DNA from: Bettongia penicillata ogilbyi
Lineage: Eukaryota; Chordata; Mammalia; Diprotodontia; Potoroidae
DNA length: 64,000 nt
Direction of reading: 5' to 3'
NCBI GenBank assembly: GCA_023548195.1
Contig: JAJHZJ010000041.1
Location: forward strand, 1,860,001 to 1,924,000
The notes under the pieces are model-generated. The model did no database searches and was not told the DNA's origin. It saw only the letters and a list, made by a program, of their open reading frames with translations. Below, piece after piece: positions 23,776 through 35,130 of the stretch (within the stretch, counting starts at the first letter, position 1; each line of letters opens with the position of its first letter). The translations under genes were made by a program, and so were the position numbers.

Positions 23776-25199
23776 TTTGTTCAACACTGTCACTATTGCA
23801 CTAACACAGAAGCTTCAAAAGATAGGTGAGCAATTCATTTTACACCACTTATTATGAATCATTTTCTGTTATATATGTTTCCAAAATGGGACAATTATAT
23901 TAAGATTAAAGAATTTGCAACAATTGAAGGGGAATGGTAATAAAAATCTATAGTAAGGTGTCCTGAAAGTAATTCAAAATTATGAGATTTAGAAATAATA
24001 TAGCTAAACAAATTTATTAATAAAGTCAATAGTCTTCTTAGTTTATTGTAACTTTTTTTAGAAGACATAAATATCTTTAAATGGTTTCTTTAATTCAGTG
24101 TTAATTTGCCTTCTGAGTTGAAATTCAAAATCTATTTGTTCACATGCATTTTAATAAATATTATGATTTAGTATTCCAAAAATCCACACTACAAAAACAT
24201 ATTCTGGAATAAAGTGTATAATTATATTTCCTACTGTGACCTTGTACTCTTGAGTATTTACTCTAGACTAAACAGCCTCTTTCAGCTGCCCTGTGTCTGA
24301 CTGTCGATGAAAGAAGGTTGTTTGACAACTGCTTAAAGCAGAAACATATTTTTTCCGTGATTAAATTAAAAAGTTTTTTTTTTAAATTACCAGACTAGAA
24401 CCTTGAGCATGGAGGCTCCTGTTGGTATGATGAGTTAATTTCTATTGCACATGCCAACAAAAACAATTATTATGAATATTTTGTTGTTACAACCAGCTTT
24501 CGAGGTTAATTTAATGGTACTTCTTTAACTATACCCAAATATACATACATACATGTACAACATATATATACAATAGAAACACATATAAACCACATGGGAG
24601 TATGCAGGCTCTTTTTTTTGTTTGTTTCATTTAATATTTCCCATATTCCTTACTTTTATGATGCTCCTGAGATCTTGTCCAGTTATAGAATCCACACACT
24701 ACCCACAGAAGGGCAGTCACAAAATAAAACTCCTCTCTGTTCCCTGAGCAGTTCATTTTTAATATATTCAATAGTTAATGACCTTGGCAGAAGAGCTCCA
24801 CCTAAAACACCATATACTACAGGGTGCCATTTGAAACACTAGTACTTATATGGATGCCAAAAACTAGATTTTTTTTTTAAAGCAATAAGATTTCAAATGT
24901 TTTATAGTATACCTTGATTTTTATTTACATGAAAAACCTGTACTAATCCAATCCTAACATTAAAAACTATTTCAGTAAATTCCCTAAATATTACAAATAA
25001 TGAATATTAAAACAATGAGAAGCAATAAATTTCTCCTCAAAGTTAGTATTATTTATAAATAGGTTTTCTTTCTCAAGTAAAAGAGATATGAACTTGAAAA
25101 GAGAGTGGGGTCCGCTTTAGTATACTATCCAAAATCATATTAAAATTGACAACTTAACAGGTCCTATTAAAAATCTGAATAAAACTTTCTATCTTTTTA
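23776..25199. other. Unique AT-rich intron sequence
   Basis: Nothing recognised apart from a short CATA tract at about 24,540-24,570 and T-runs near 24,374 and 24,870. Confidence 0.5.
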
Positions 25200-25450
25200 T
25201 GGGGGCAGACAGGTGGTGCAGTAAAAAGAGTGCAGGGTCTGGAATGGAGAAGACTGAATCCAAATTTGACCACAGACCCTTATACTTACTGGCTGTGTGA
25301 CTGAGCGATTCACTTAATCCTTTTTGCATAATTTCCTCACCTATAAAACGAGCTGGAGAAGGAAATGGCAAATCACTCCGGTATCTTTGCCAAACAAAAC
25401 CCAAATGGGGTCACAAGGAGCTGAACATAACCGAAAATAACTAAACAATA
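25200..25450 (+). mobile_element. MAR1-type CORE-SINE
   Basis: A tRNA-like head (GGGGGCAGACAGGTGGTGCA) is followed by a CORE-like middle (GGCTGTGTGACTGAGCGATT). The tail is GGAGAAGGAAATGGCAAATC ... CCAAATGGGGTCACAAGGAG, which resembles the Bov-B/RTE 3' end. The element ends in an AACAATAACAA tail. This combination is known for marsupial MAR1 SINEs mobilised by RTE LINEs. Confidence 0.85.
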
Positions 25451-25789
25451 ACAAATCTTCAGGTGGCATATAACTACACGGCCTTTTTATAACAAAAAAA
25501 AGGAATATTCAGATACTTAACTGCTCAGGTACAAATTTTAACATTGAAGTCTATTATAACATAGAAAACAATGAACATTTTCCAGTTACCTTTTATCCCT
25601 AATGATCTTATTAGCCCTTTTAAGTTATCTGCCAAACATGATAACTAATGAAATCTCTGGAAAACAAGGGGGTTTTTTTGCTTATTTTTTAAAATATGAA
25701 TATGAATAAATATGAATAACATGCAAACAACTAAATTTTTTAGATACTAACTATTCAGTCAAAGCCTATTTAATGATAATTGAACCATA

Positions 25790-26235
25790 GTTCAAAGGTC
25801 TGTGCTTCAAGGAGCTTACAATGAAACAACAAAGATAAAATAAGTACATACATAAAATACAAAGCTTTACAAGTGAGTCAATAGTCCTATAAACAAAATG
25901 CCAAGAAATTATTTAGATGAGAAAGAGATTATAAGTAATGATTTTGCAAGAAGGCTTTGAGAGAGTAAGTTATTTCAAAGGCACCTTAAAAAAGACAGAC
26001 TTTTTAGAATGGATGTGTTTTACTGAAGAAGGCACTCCAAGTATGAAGAAATAGCATACATAAAAAGAGACCCAGGAACAGCAAAAGGTAAGATATGTTC
26101 AGGGTAGAGTAAGCAGTACGGTTTGGCTTGAACATGGACAACATGTAGGAGAACAGCAGAAAGTCAGGCTGATAAATTACCTTAAATGCCAGGTTACAGT
26201 GTCTGTACTTTATTTGGTAACCCATAAGACACTAA
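25790..26235 (-). mobile_element. Antisense L2 3'-end fragment
   Basis: CAAGGAGCTTACAATGAAAC, CAAGAAGGCTTTGAGAGAGT and CTTAAATGCCAGGTTACAGT follow the reversed L2 3' UTR pattern. Diverged. Confidence 0.55.
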
Positions 26236-28224
26236 TTAACTAAATATCTCTACAAGGAAAATAATACCTACCTCATTCCACCTTAAGAATATATCAAGGT
26301 GCAGTAATTGTGGAACATTCTAAATTCTTCAGAGGTGGGCAAGTATATAGTGACATAAAATAATAAAGTAAGTTGCAATGTGTAGATTGTAGAATAGGAA
26401 ATTAAATAATTACATCCTGTATATATCCTTTTGTTAATAAAATGATATTAATAACCTGATATATCACTAGGGCATGGACTGTACATTGCTTTAACAGTTT
26501 CAGAGGATATTTCTAAGCCATCCACACTTATACAGAAATGCAACATAGCAACCAGGTGTAAGGTCCTGGTCTCTGGGGGGAGGGAGGAGGAAGGGGTAAG
26601 GAAGAAGAGGAAGTGGTGTCAAGGGGTGTGGGAGACAAAGCTAGAAGCTAGTTAGTTAAATAGATAGCTCCTTGTTCAGTATCATAAAGATGGTCTGGAA
26701 TCTGCAGTAGTGCTCAGTACTTGATGCTCAACATCTCTATGATTCTTCACCCCCTCAGTAATATCCTAAATTATAGGATTACAGATACTCATGGTGCCTA
26801 TGACCTAATCACCTCATTAATACATAACAGAAATTTTTAAAAAGCTAACCATGAAAGGAGATCCAATTAGTAACTTTCTTCTAAATCAACAGTTAAGTAG
26901 AAACTTATTTTCATTTTTTTAAAAACCATATATTTCCCTTTACTTAATATACTACAAATGGATGTATTATCCCAATTCAAGGTGACTGAAAACACTAATT
27001 AAAGCATAGTTCATAATAGTTAGCTAGCATCCTTTAAAGGTTAATCTGATAGGATAGAAATTATAACTATTATACCAAAAGAAAGTGCCAAAATTGAACA
27101 TATGTTTCATATTAGGCTTCAACAGTCTACAACAACACAATATGCAAAATTTTTCCATTTATGATGAAAATTAAAAATTAGAACAAAAATATAATTGAAA
27201 ACTTGTTCATTCAACTTCAAAAATAAGAATTCAACTTCAAGAAGAAAACTAATCTAGTTGTTTCAGCTATTTAAACAAAGTAAGAACAGATACAGAAGCT
27301 CAGATGGGAAAAAAATAAAAGGTTTCATATTACAGGAAACTAAAATAGAGGGGGAAAAACTTCTCAGGGAAATTTCAGCAATGAGAGGGTCCTGAATATT
27401 AATTCAACTACAACACCATTACATTTCATTTAAAAAGTTACTGTACTGAATCTCTAACATATTAATGAAAGTAATCTTTGATTTCAAAACCTTTTACTAT
27501 TTATTTAAATTTTATTTTTTAAAAACACTACACTGATAAACACATAATGAAAAGAGTACAGTTTCAAAGAATATAGGGGAAGTCCTCATTTCCAAATTAA
27601 ATACTAATCATTTTATCTTAAAGCCTTAAAATCTATTAAAATGTTTAGATAGATATGCAACCTTCTCAATGTGATATCTCTCTAACAATGCAGATTACAA
27701 ACCACTGATGCCTCTCATTCTATATAACTCTTATCTATATATTCCCATAAGATAATAAGCACAGCCAAGTCTACCTACAAGGGAGTAGCAGACTCACTGT
27801 GAGGGGTCCTTCTCTTGAAAACAATCACAGGGAAACCAAATGATTGTCCTTCAGTTGTCCCACAAGCTCACCACATAACATCTTTTTCACTCCTACGTTT
27901 CTCAGATAACATCCTTTATGCTACTTCTTCATAACTAACAAATTTCAATGTAATGTAACATTAAATGTGAGATTCTTGAACAATGACCAATGAGCGGAAT
28001 TAGTGCTAGGAGCATGACAATTTTGACATTCTGGCTCTAAATAAAACCAGAAGAAAGAAGTTGAAGGTAAATGAAAGTATGGCTCAAAGATAATAACCCT
28101 TGAATAGGAAAATAAAGAAGTTGGTGGAATGGACTTTATTGCATGCTCAAATTCTATAACAAACATTATTATACAGGACATTTTTGGTCATTAGAGGAGA
28201 AGTACATAGTATAGCGTATGTACG
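26236..28224. other. Unique AT-rich intron sequence
   Basis: No recognised repeat or exon apart from a G-rich purine patch at about 26,573-26,640. Confidence 0.5.
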
Positions 28225-28465
28225 CATTGCCTATTATTAGCTAGACACTGGGATAACCATTTTTTAAAAAATACAGTATCATTTGAACCTCATAACAACC
28301 CTGAAAAGTAGGTGTTATTCTGACCCACATTTTACATTTGAAAAAACTGGGGTAAACAGAGGTTAACTGCCTTGTCCAGGGTCACAAAGCTATTGTGTGA
28401 GGCCATGTTTGAATTCAAGTCCTCATGACTTCAAACTCAGTTATACACTATGCCACCTAGCTGTC
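28225..28465 (-). mobile_element. MIR SINE (antisense)
   Basis: CTCATAACAACCCTGAAAAG, TACATTTGAAAAAACTGGGG, CCAGGGTCACAAAGCTATTG and CACTATGCCACCTAGCTGTC give the reversed MIR over nearly its whole length. Confidence 0.8.
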
Positions 28466-28499
28466 CCTAATTGCAATGGTATATTGTACTACTAATAAA

Positions 28500-28903
28500 T
28501 ACTTACAAAAAGTTCGCCTCTAAAAGTAGCATACCTTGCCCACCAACATCAACCTAAGGACAAATGGGTAGAGAAATTATATAAAGAACTTGCTATCAAA
28601 TCAACATAACACTGATATTTGTTGACTTCAATGCAAAGGTGGGAAAAACTGATGTGGAGAAATTTTATGACAAAGTATGGTTCAGGAAAAAGAAATGAGG
28701 CTAAAGACCATAGAAGCCTCTCATCTTTAACACATGAACACTTTCTTCAAATAAAGAACTGGTCATCACTAGACAAGCTGAACACCAAATAATATTACAA
28801 AGAATGAAAGTGACTTAATGACTTGGGATTTACTGCTAAATTTGCACAGTCAGACCATCAACATGAGAACTAAGATCAGAATTTATAATAAAACAAGAAG
28901 TAC
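28500..28903 (+). mobile_element. RTE-clade LINE fragment (endonuclease domain)
   Basis: Broken frames give TLIFVDFNAKVGKTDVEKFY and, about 80 codons later, FAQSDHQHEN. These are the two conserved parts of an apurinic-type LINE endonuclease (the GDFNAKVG motif and the catalytic SDH). Spacing and surrounding residues fit RTE/Bov-B elements of marsupials. Several stops are present. The element is cut off on the right by HAL1 C at 28,904. Confidence 0.65.
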
Positions 28904-30652
28904 AGGGGAGGTGGAGCCAAGATGGCAGAGTAGAAGTAGAGACTTGCTAAAGTTCTCCCCCTAAATCCCTCAAAAAAAAACTGTAAAAAATGACTCTAAA
29001 CAAATTCAAGGGCAGCAGAAGCTACAAAATGATAGAATGAAGCAAATTTCCAGCCCAAGACAATCTGGAAGGTACACAGGAACGGTCTACCACACCAGTC
29101 TGGGAGCGGAGCACAGTTGAGTGTGGACCATGACGAGGCAGAAAGAGCAGGAGAAGGTCTTAGGGGACTGAAATGCTGGTGGCTGCTTGGATACCTGACT
29201 TCTCAACCTAAAAACAACTTCAAAGGTCAGTGGGAAGGGTCTCTCATCTGACTGAGAGGGAAGCGTGGTCCAGCCCCAGACCCAGCACCCACTGGGATCA
29301 GCCCTGGCCCAGAACCAGGACCAGGAAAGCAAAGCAGCAGAAGATGGTCCTGGAGTCCTCCACTTAACAACATTCAAAAGTCAAGTAATTGGCTGGGGAA
29401 ATAAGCAAATGGGGGGGGAAAAAAAGACTATAAATTCTTACTTTCTTGGTGAAGAGGTATTATTCCTATGTCACTGGTGACAAGGAAGATCAAAACACAC
29501 AGCCAAAAGAAGACAACAAAGTCAAACCTCCTGCACCCAAAGCCTCTGAGAAAAATATGAATTGGTCTCAGGCCATGGACGCGCTCAAAAAGGATTTTGA
29601 AAATCAAGCAAGAGAAGTAGAGGGAAATTGGGAAGAGAAATGAGTGAGGCAAGAAAATCATTAAATCAACAGCTTGCTAAAGTAAACGCAAAAAAATGCT
29701 GAGATGGACTTAAAAAATTCCCAATCGTCCATTAAGGCAAAATGCCTTCCAGATCTAGAATGAAGCAGATCAGTGTCTTTTGTACTATGTTTTTGTTTGT
29801 TTTATGATTTCTATCATTCATTTTAATTCTCCTACACAACATGACTAAGGTGAAAATTTATTTAATAGGAATGTGTGTGTAGATCCCATATAAAATTGTA
29901 TGCTGGCTCAGAGAAGGAGTGGTGAGGTAGGAGGGAAGGAGGGGGGAGGGAGAGGAAAAAAAAATCTAAGCTATATAGAACTGATTGTAGAACACTAAAA
30001 ACAATTAAAATAAAAAAAATACTGAGAAAAATAACACCTTTAAAATGAGACTAACTCAAATGGAAAAAGAGGTCCAACAAGTTCACTGAAGAAAATAATT
30101 CTTTAAAAATTAGAATGGAGAAAATGGAAACTAATGACTTTATGAGAAATCAAGAAATTATAAAACAAAACCAAAAGAATGAAAAAATAGAAGACAATGT
30201 GAAGTATTTCACTGGAAAAACAACTGTCCTTGAAAATGCATCTAGGAAAAAAATTTAAAAACTATTGGACTACCTGACAGCCACAATCAAGAAAAGAGCC
30301 TAGACATCATCTTTCAAAAAATTAGCAAAGAAAACTGCCCTGATATTCTAGAACCAGAGGGTAAAAGAGATATTAAAGAATCTACTGATTGCCTGCTGAA
30401 AGACATCCCAAAAGTAAATATGACAGCCAAATTCCAGGGTTTCTTGGACAAGGAGAAAATATTATAAGAAGCCAGAAAAAAACAGTTCAAGTATTGTGGA
30501 AACACAGTCAGAATAACATAGGACTTAGCAGCTTCTACACTAAGGGACTGGAGGGTATGGATATTCCAGAAGTCAAAAGAGACTGGATTAAAACCAAGAA
30601 TCACCTACTCAGCAAACTGAATATAATACTTTGGGGAGGTGGGGTGGAGAGA

Positions 30653-30653
<1 letters not shown>
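28904..30653 (+). mobile_element. HAL1 copy C (5' part, 3' UTR missing), carrying an L1 insertion
   Basis: It starts AGGGGAGGTGGAGCCAAGAT. It runs through the 5' region and the ORF1 N-terminus (29,446-29,643, including KNMNWSQAMDALKKDFENQA). An L1 tail inserted at 29,704 interrupts it. It resumes at 30,027 with the rest of ORF1 in decayed form and stops at a (TG)n tract (30,654-30,709) just after the ORF1 end. Its own 3' UTR is absent. Beyond the (TG)n the sequence is the reversed 3' UTR of copy E. Confidence 0.8.
29704..30011 (+). mobile_element. 5'-truncated L1 3' UTR inserted in HAL1 C
   Basis: About 308 bp flanked by AAAAAATGCTGAG (29,691-29,703) and the slightly changed AAAAAATACTGAG (30,014-30,026). 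The interior matches other L1 3' UTR ends in this window (TATTTAATAGGAATGTGTGT, CATATAAAATTGTATGCTG, a G-rich purine run, then AACAATTAAAATAAAAAAAA). In uninterrupted HAL1 copies the two flanks are adjacent, so the boundaries are firm. Confidence 0.85.

Positions 30654-30709
<56 letters not shown>
30654..30709 (+). repeat. (TG)n microsatellite at the junction of HAL1 C and E
   Basis: About 28 uninterrupted TG units sit exactly where plus-strand HAL1 C ends and minus-strand HAL1 E begins. Both HAL1 3' UTRs normally contain CA/TG-type tracts near here. Confidence 0.97.
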
Positions 30710-30713
<4 letters not shown>

Positions 30714-32240
30714 TTTGCGAAAATAGTCATGCTGTGTACGACTAACTGTATTTTCCTCCATTCTATCCTGGCCCCCATTTATTCTATTCTCTCATTTAAC
30801 CTGGTTTTTATCCAAAAATGTTTATTTCTAATTACTCTTTTCTCCCCTTTGCCCTCCCTTCTATTGTTCCCCTCACCCCACTTGTCCCCCTACTCCCCCA
30901 CTTTCCAGTAGTGTAGGTTAGATTTTCATACCAAATTGAGTATGTTATTCCCTCCTTAAGCCAAATGTGAAGAAAGTAAACTTTACTTTTTTCTTATCAC
31001 CTCCTCTTTTTTTCTCTTCCGTTGAAAAAGCTTTTTCTTGCCTCTTTTATGAGTGATAATTTGCTCCATTCCATTTCTCCTTTTCTCCTCCCAATATATT
31101 CCTCTCTCACCCCTTAATTTTATTTTTTTTTAGATATCATCCCTTCTTATTCAACTCAACTTATGCTCTCTATGTGGGGGGGGGGGGATAAAAATCCCTC
31201 CAACTACTCAAATACTGAGAAAAGTCTCAAAAGTTACAAATATTATCTTTCCACGTAGGAATGTAAACAGTTCAACTTTAGAAAGACCTTTATGATTTCT
31301 CTTTCCTGTTTACCTCTTCATGCTTCTCTTGATTCTTATGTTTGAAAGTCAAATATTCTACTCAGTTCTGGTCTTTCCATCAAGTAAGTGCTTGAAAGTA
31401 GGGGGGAAGAGCCAAGATGGCAGAGTAGAAAGATTCACATATGCTAGCTCCGAGCCCACAGCTCATAGCTTACCATAAAGAGGAACTCCCAACAAATTCT
31501 GGAGCAGTGGAAGCTGCGCAGCAACGGAGTGGAGGAGATTTCTGTTCCAGAGAGCCCTGAAAAACCGCAACCAAAGGTCCATTGTGCACCGGACTGGAGC
31601 GGAGCCCAGCCCTGCCTTGGCTGCACGCCCCAAGAGGAGCAGATCCAAGTAGGCTTCAGGGACAGAATCTCTGGCGGCTGCGAAGGTCCTTCAACCCACA
31701 GGTGCTACAGGTCAGTGAGAGACCCTGTCTGGCCAGCCAAGAGGGGAGTGGAGTGTCTCCATAACTCAGGACCCCTCGGGAGGAAGCGGCGGGGGAGGCG
31801 GCGGACAGGGGCTCCCAAAGCAGACAGGACCTCAGATTCATTAATGAAGGTCTCCACATAAACCCCTGAGGGAACTGAGCCAGGGTGGCCCCTCTGCCCC
31901 CGCCTGAGAACCTGAACTTAATCGACTGAATAGCAGCCCCGCTCCCCCGCTAAAAGCCCTGAGGCTGGGGAGCAGCATTTGAATCTCAGACCCCAAGCAC
32001 TAGCTGGGCAGATCTAGGCGGGGGTGGACAGGAATCTCAGAAGTCAAGTAACTGGCTGGGAAAATGCCCAGAAAAGGGAAGAAAAATAGACCATAGAAGG
32101 CTACTTTCTTGGTGAACAGATGTTTCCTCCTTTCATTTCTGATGAGGCAGAACAATGCTTACCATCAGGGAAAGACACAGAAGTCAAGGCTTCTGTATCC
32201 CAAACATCCGAAATAGATATCCAATGGGCTCAGATATCCA

Positions 32241-32948
32241 ATGGAAGAGCTCAAAAAGGATTTCAAAAATCAAGTTAGACAGGTGGAGGAAAAACTGGGA
32301 AGAGAAATGAGAGACATGCAAGAAAAGCATGAAAAATGGGTCAATACCTTGCTAAAGGAGACCCAAAAAAATGCTGAAGAAAATAACACCTTGAAAAATA
32401 GGCTCACTCAACTGGCAAAAGAGGTTCAAAAAGCCAATGAGGAGAAGAATGCTCTAAAAAGCAGAATTAGCCAAATGGAAAAAGAGGTTCAAAAGCTCAC
32501 TGAAGAAAATAGTTCTCTCAAAATTAGAATGGAACAACAGATGGAGTCTAATGACTTTCTGAGAAACCAAGAAATCACCAAACAAAACCAAAAGAATGAA
32601 AAAATGGAAGAGAATGTGAAATATCTCATGGGAAAAACAACTGACCTGGAAAATAGATCCAGGAGGGACAACTTAAAAATTATGGGACTACCTGAAAGCC
32701 ATGATCAAAAAAAGAGCCTAGACATCATCTTCCATGAAATTATCAAGGAAAACTGCCCTGATATTCTAGAACCAGAGGGCAAAATAATTATTCAAGCAAT
32801 CCACCGATCACTGCCTGAAAGAGATCCAAAAGGAAAAAAACTCCTAGGAACATTGTGGCCAAATTCCAGAATTCCCAGCTCAAGGAGAAAATATTGCAAG
32901 CAGCTAGAAAGAAACAACTCCAGTATTGTGGAAAAACAATCAGGATAA
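32241..32948 (+). CDS. HAL1 D ORF1, open for 235 codons before a frame change
   Basis: The longest open frame in the window encodes an L1 ORF1p-like protein. Residues 1-30 are charged (MEELKKDFKNQVRQVEEKLG). A coiled coil follows at about 35-120, with heptad-spaced L/I/V and E/K-rich text. An RRM-like segment starts at about residue 140 (RRDNLKIMGLPESHDQKKS). At codon 198 the frame meets GGA AAA AAA CTC. From there the zero frame reads a non-homologous tail (LLGTLWPNSR...) and stops at 32,946-32,948. The homologous C-terminal domain continues in the -1 frame and, after a second small deletion near 32,977, in the frame of 32,926-33,174. An upstream family-type start at 32,064 hits a stop after nine codons. 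Expression is unproven. It lies inside an intron, sense to the element and antisense to MNAT1. Confidence 0.6.
   Translation: MEELKKDFKNQVRQVEEKLGREMRDMQEKHEKWVNTLLKETQKNAEENNTLKNRLTQLAKEVQKANEEKNALKSRISQMEKEVQKLTEENSSLKIRMEQQMESNDFLRNQEITKQNQKNEKMEENVKYLMGKTTDLENRSRRDNLKIMGLPESHDQKKSLDIIFHEIIKENCPDILEPEGKIIIQAIHRSLPERDPKGKKLLGTLWPNSRIPSSRRKYCKQLERNNSSIVEKQSG
32834..32840 (+). other. A7 run where the ORF1 frame changes
   Basis: In the zero frame the codons are GGA AAA AAA CTC. Slipping back one base gives ACT CCT AGG and re-enters the homologous C-terminal domain. The same seven-A run and phase occur in copy A at 2,768-2,774. Copy B has four A bases here and stays in the ancestral frame. Copy F also has four A bases but is shifted like D. 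It may be a fixed indel or a slippage site. Confidence 0.8.
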
Positions 32949-33307
32949 CACAAGATCTAGCAGCTTCTACATTAAGGGTCAAAGGGCATGGAATAGGATA
33001 TTCCAGAAGTCAAAGGAACTAGGACTCAAACCAAGAATCACCTACCCAGCTAAACTGAGTATAATACTTCAGGGGGGACAACAATTGTCTTTCAATGAAA
33101 TAGAGGACTTTCAAGCATTCTTGATGAAAAGACCAGAGCTGAAAAGAAAATCTGACTTTCAAACACAAGAATGAGAAGAAGCATGAAAAGGTCAACAGCA
33201 AAGAGAAGTCATAAGGGACTTACTAAAGTTGAACTGTTTACATTCCTACATGGAAAGACAATATATTAACTCTTGAAACTTTTCAGTATCTGGGTAGTTG
33301 GTGGGAT

Positions 33308-33390
33308 TATACACACACACACAATCACACACACACACACACACACGCACACACATACACACACATACACATATGCACGCACACACAGAG
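33308..33390 (+). repeat. CA-rich microsatellite in the HAL1 D 3' UTR
   Basis: ACACACAC interrupted by ACACAT and ACGCAC units, at the same place as in copy A. Confidence 0.9.
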
Positions 33391-34235
33391 ACCGAGAGCA
33401 CAGAGTGAATTGAATAGAATGGGATCATATCTTAAAAAATTAAGGTAAATGGTGAGAGAGAAATATATTGGGAGGAGAGAGGATGAAATGGAATGAGGCA
33501 AATTATCTCTCATAGAAGAGACAAGCAGGAGACTTTATAGTGGAGGGAAAAAGAGGAGAGCTGAGAGAAAAACATGAAGCTTACTGTCATCACATTCGAC
33601 TAAAGGAAGGAATAAAATGCACACTCATTTTGGTATGAAAACCTATCTTACAATACAGGAAAGTGGGGGAGGAGATAAGCAGGGTGGGGGAGATGATGGA
33701 AGCGAGGGCAATGGGAGGAGGGAGCAATTTGAAGTCAACACTCAGGGAGGGACAGGATCAAAAGACAGAATAGAAACAATGGGGGGCAGGATAGGATGGA
33801 GGGAAATATAGTCAGTCTTACACAACACGTCTATTATCAAAGTCATTTGCAAAACTACACAGATATGGCCTATATTGAATTGCCTGCCTTCCCAAAGGGA
33901 ATGGGTGGGGAGGGAAGGATGGGGAGAAGTTGGAACTCAAAGTTTTAGGAACAGCTGTTCCATATTGTTCTTGCAACTAGGAAATAAGAAATACAGGTAA
34001 TGGGGAATAAAAAGTTATCTGGCCATACAGGACAAAAGAGAAGATGGGATCAAGGGAAGGGAGGGATGATAGAAGAGAGGGCAGATTGGTGATAGGGGAA
34101 ATTAGAATGCTTGGTATATTGGGGTGGGTGGGAGGGGACAAATGGGGAGAAAATTTGGAACCCAAAATTTTGTGAAAATGAATGTAAAAAGTTTATTAAA
34201 TAAATCTATTTAAAAAAAAAAAGAATGTTTGAAAG

Positions 34236-35130
34236 GCCTCTATATCATTGAATGACCATTTTCCCCCCTGAAATATTATACTTAGTTTTGTTGGATAGGT
34301 GATTCTTGGTTTTAATCCTAGTTCCTTTGACTTCTGGAATATCATATTCCAATCCCTTAATGTAGAAGCTGCCAGATCTTATGTTATCCTTATTGAATTT
34401 TCCACAATACTGGAATTGTTTCTTTCTAAATGCTTGCCATCTTGTCTCCTTGACCTGGGAACTCCGAAATTTGGCTACAATATTCCTAGGTGGTTCTCTT
34501 TTTGGATCTCTTTCAGGAGGTGATCACTGAATTCTTTCAATATTTATTTTGCCCTCTTGTTCTAGAATACCAGGGCAGTTTTCTTTGATAATATCATGAA
34601 AGATGATGTCTAGGCTCTTCTTTTGATCATGGCTTTCAGGTACTCCCATAATTTTTAAATTGTCTCCCCTGGATCTACTTTCCAGGTCAATTGTTTTTCT
34701 AATGAAATAGTTTACATTACCTTCCATTTTTTCACTCTTTTGGTTTTGTTTTGTAATTTCTTGATTTCTCATAAAGTCATTAGCTTCCATCTGCTCCATT
34801 CTCATTTTTTAAGAAATATTTTCTTCAGTAAGCTTTTGAACCTCCTTTTCCGTTTGGACAATTCTTCTTTTTAAAGCATTCTTCTCATTGGCTTTTTCGA
34901 TCTCTTTTGCCATTTGATTTAGCATATTTTTAAATGTGTTATTTACTTCAGCATTTTTTGGGGTCTCCTTTAGCAAGCTGTTGACTTAACTTTTCATGAT
35001 TTTCTTGTATTGCTCTCATCTCTCTTCCCAGTTTTTCCTCCACTTCTCTTACTTAATTTTCAAAATCCTTTTTGAGCTCTTCCATGGCCTGAGACCACTG
35101 CATATTTATTTTGGAGGCTTCTGATGGTAA
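34236..35130 (-). pseudogene. HAL1 E ORF1 remnant
   Basis: Read in reverse: an N-terminal part with a KDFEN-like start (about 35,060-35,100), a coiled coil (about 34,810-34,930), the RRM in an open frame 34,524-34,805, and the C-terminal domain down to ITYPTKLSII-like text near 34,280. Several stops are present. There is no protein-coding potential as a whole. Confidence 0.65.

Larger units (their letters stand above)
31399..34223 (+). mobile_element. HAL1 copy D (young, full-length), nested in copy E
   Basis: Begins GGGGGGAAGAGCCAAGATGG at 31,401 and ends in an AATAAATCTATTTAAAAAA tail at about 34,221. Flanks AGTGCTTGAAAG (31,387-31,398) and AATGTTTGAAAG (34,224-34,235) are a slightly mutated 12-bp duplication; both lie in the ORF1-end region of copy E, where intact HAL1s read AATGCTTGAAAG in reverse. 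Structure: GC-rich 5' region (31,500-31,990), ORF1 (32,241-33,174), CA tract (33,308-33,390), purine-rich 3' UTR. By eye it is nearly identical to copy A. Confidence 0.9.

Noticed and set aside
31175..31188. G-run that might form a quadruplex
   Set aside because: A single homopolymer run inside the reversed HAL1 E 3' UTR; likely length noise at a C/G run.
31444..31861. Overlapping open frames of 60-110 codons on both strands
   Set aside because: These fall in the GC-rich HAL1 5' region, where stops are rare. Copy A has different frames at the same place.
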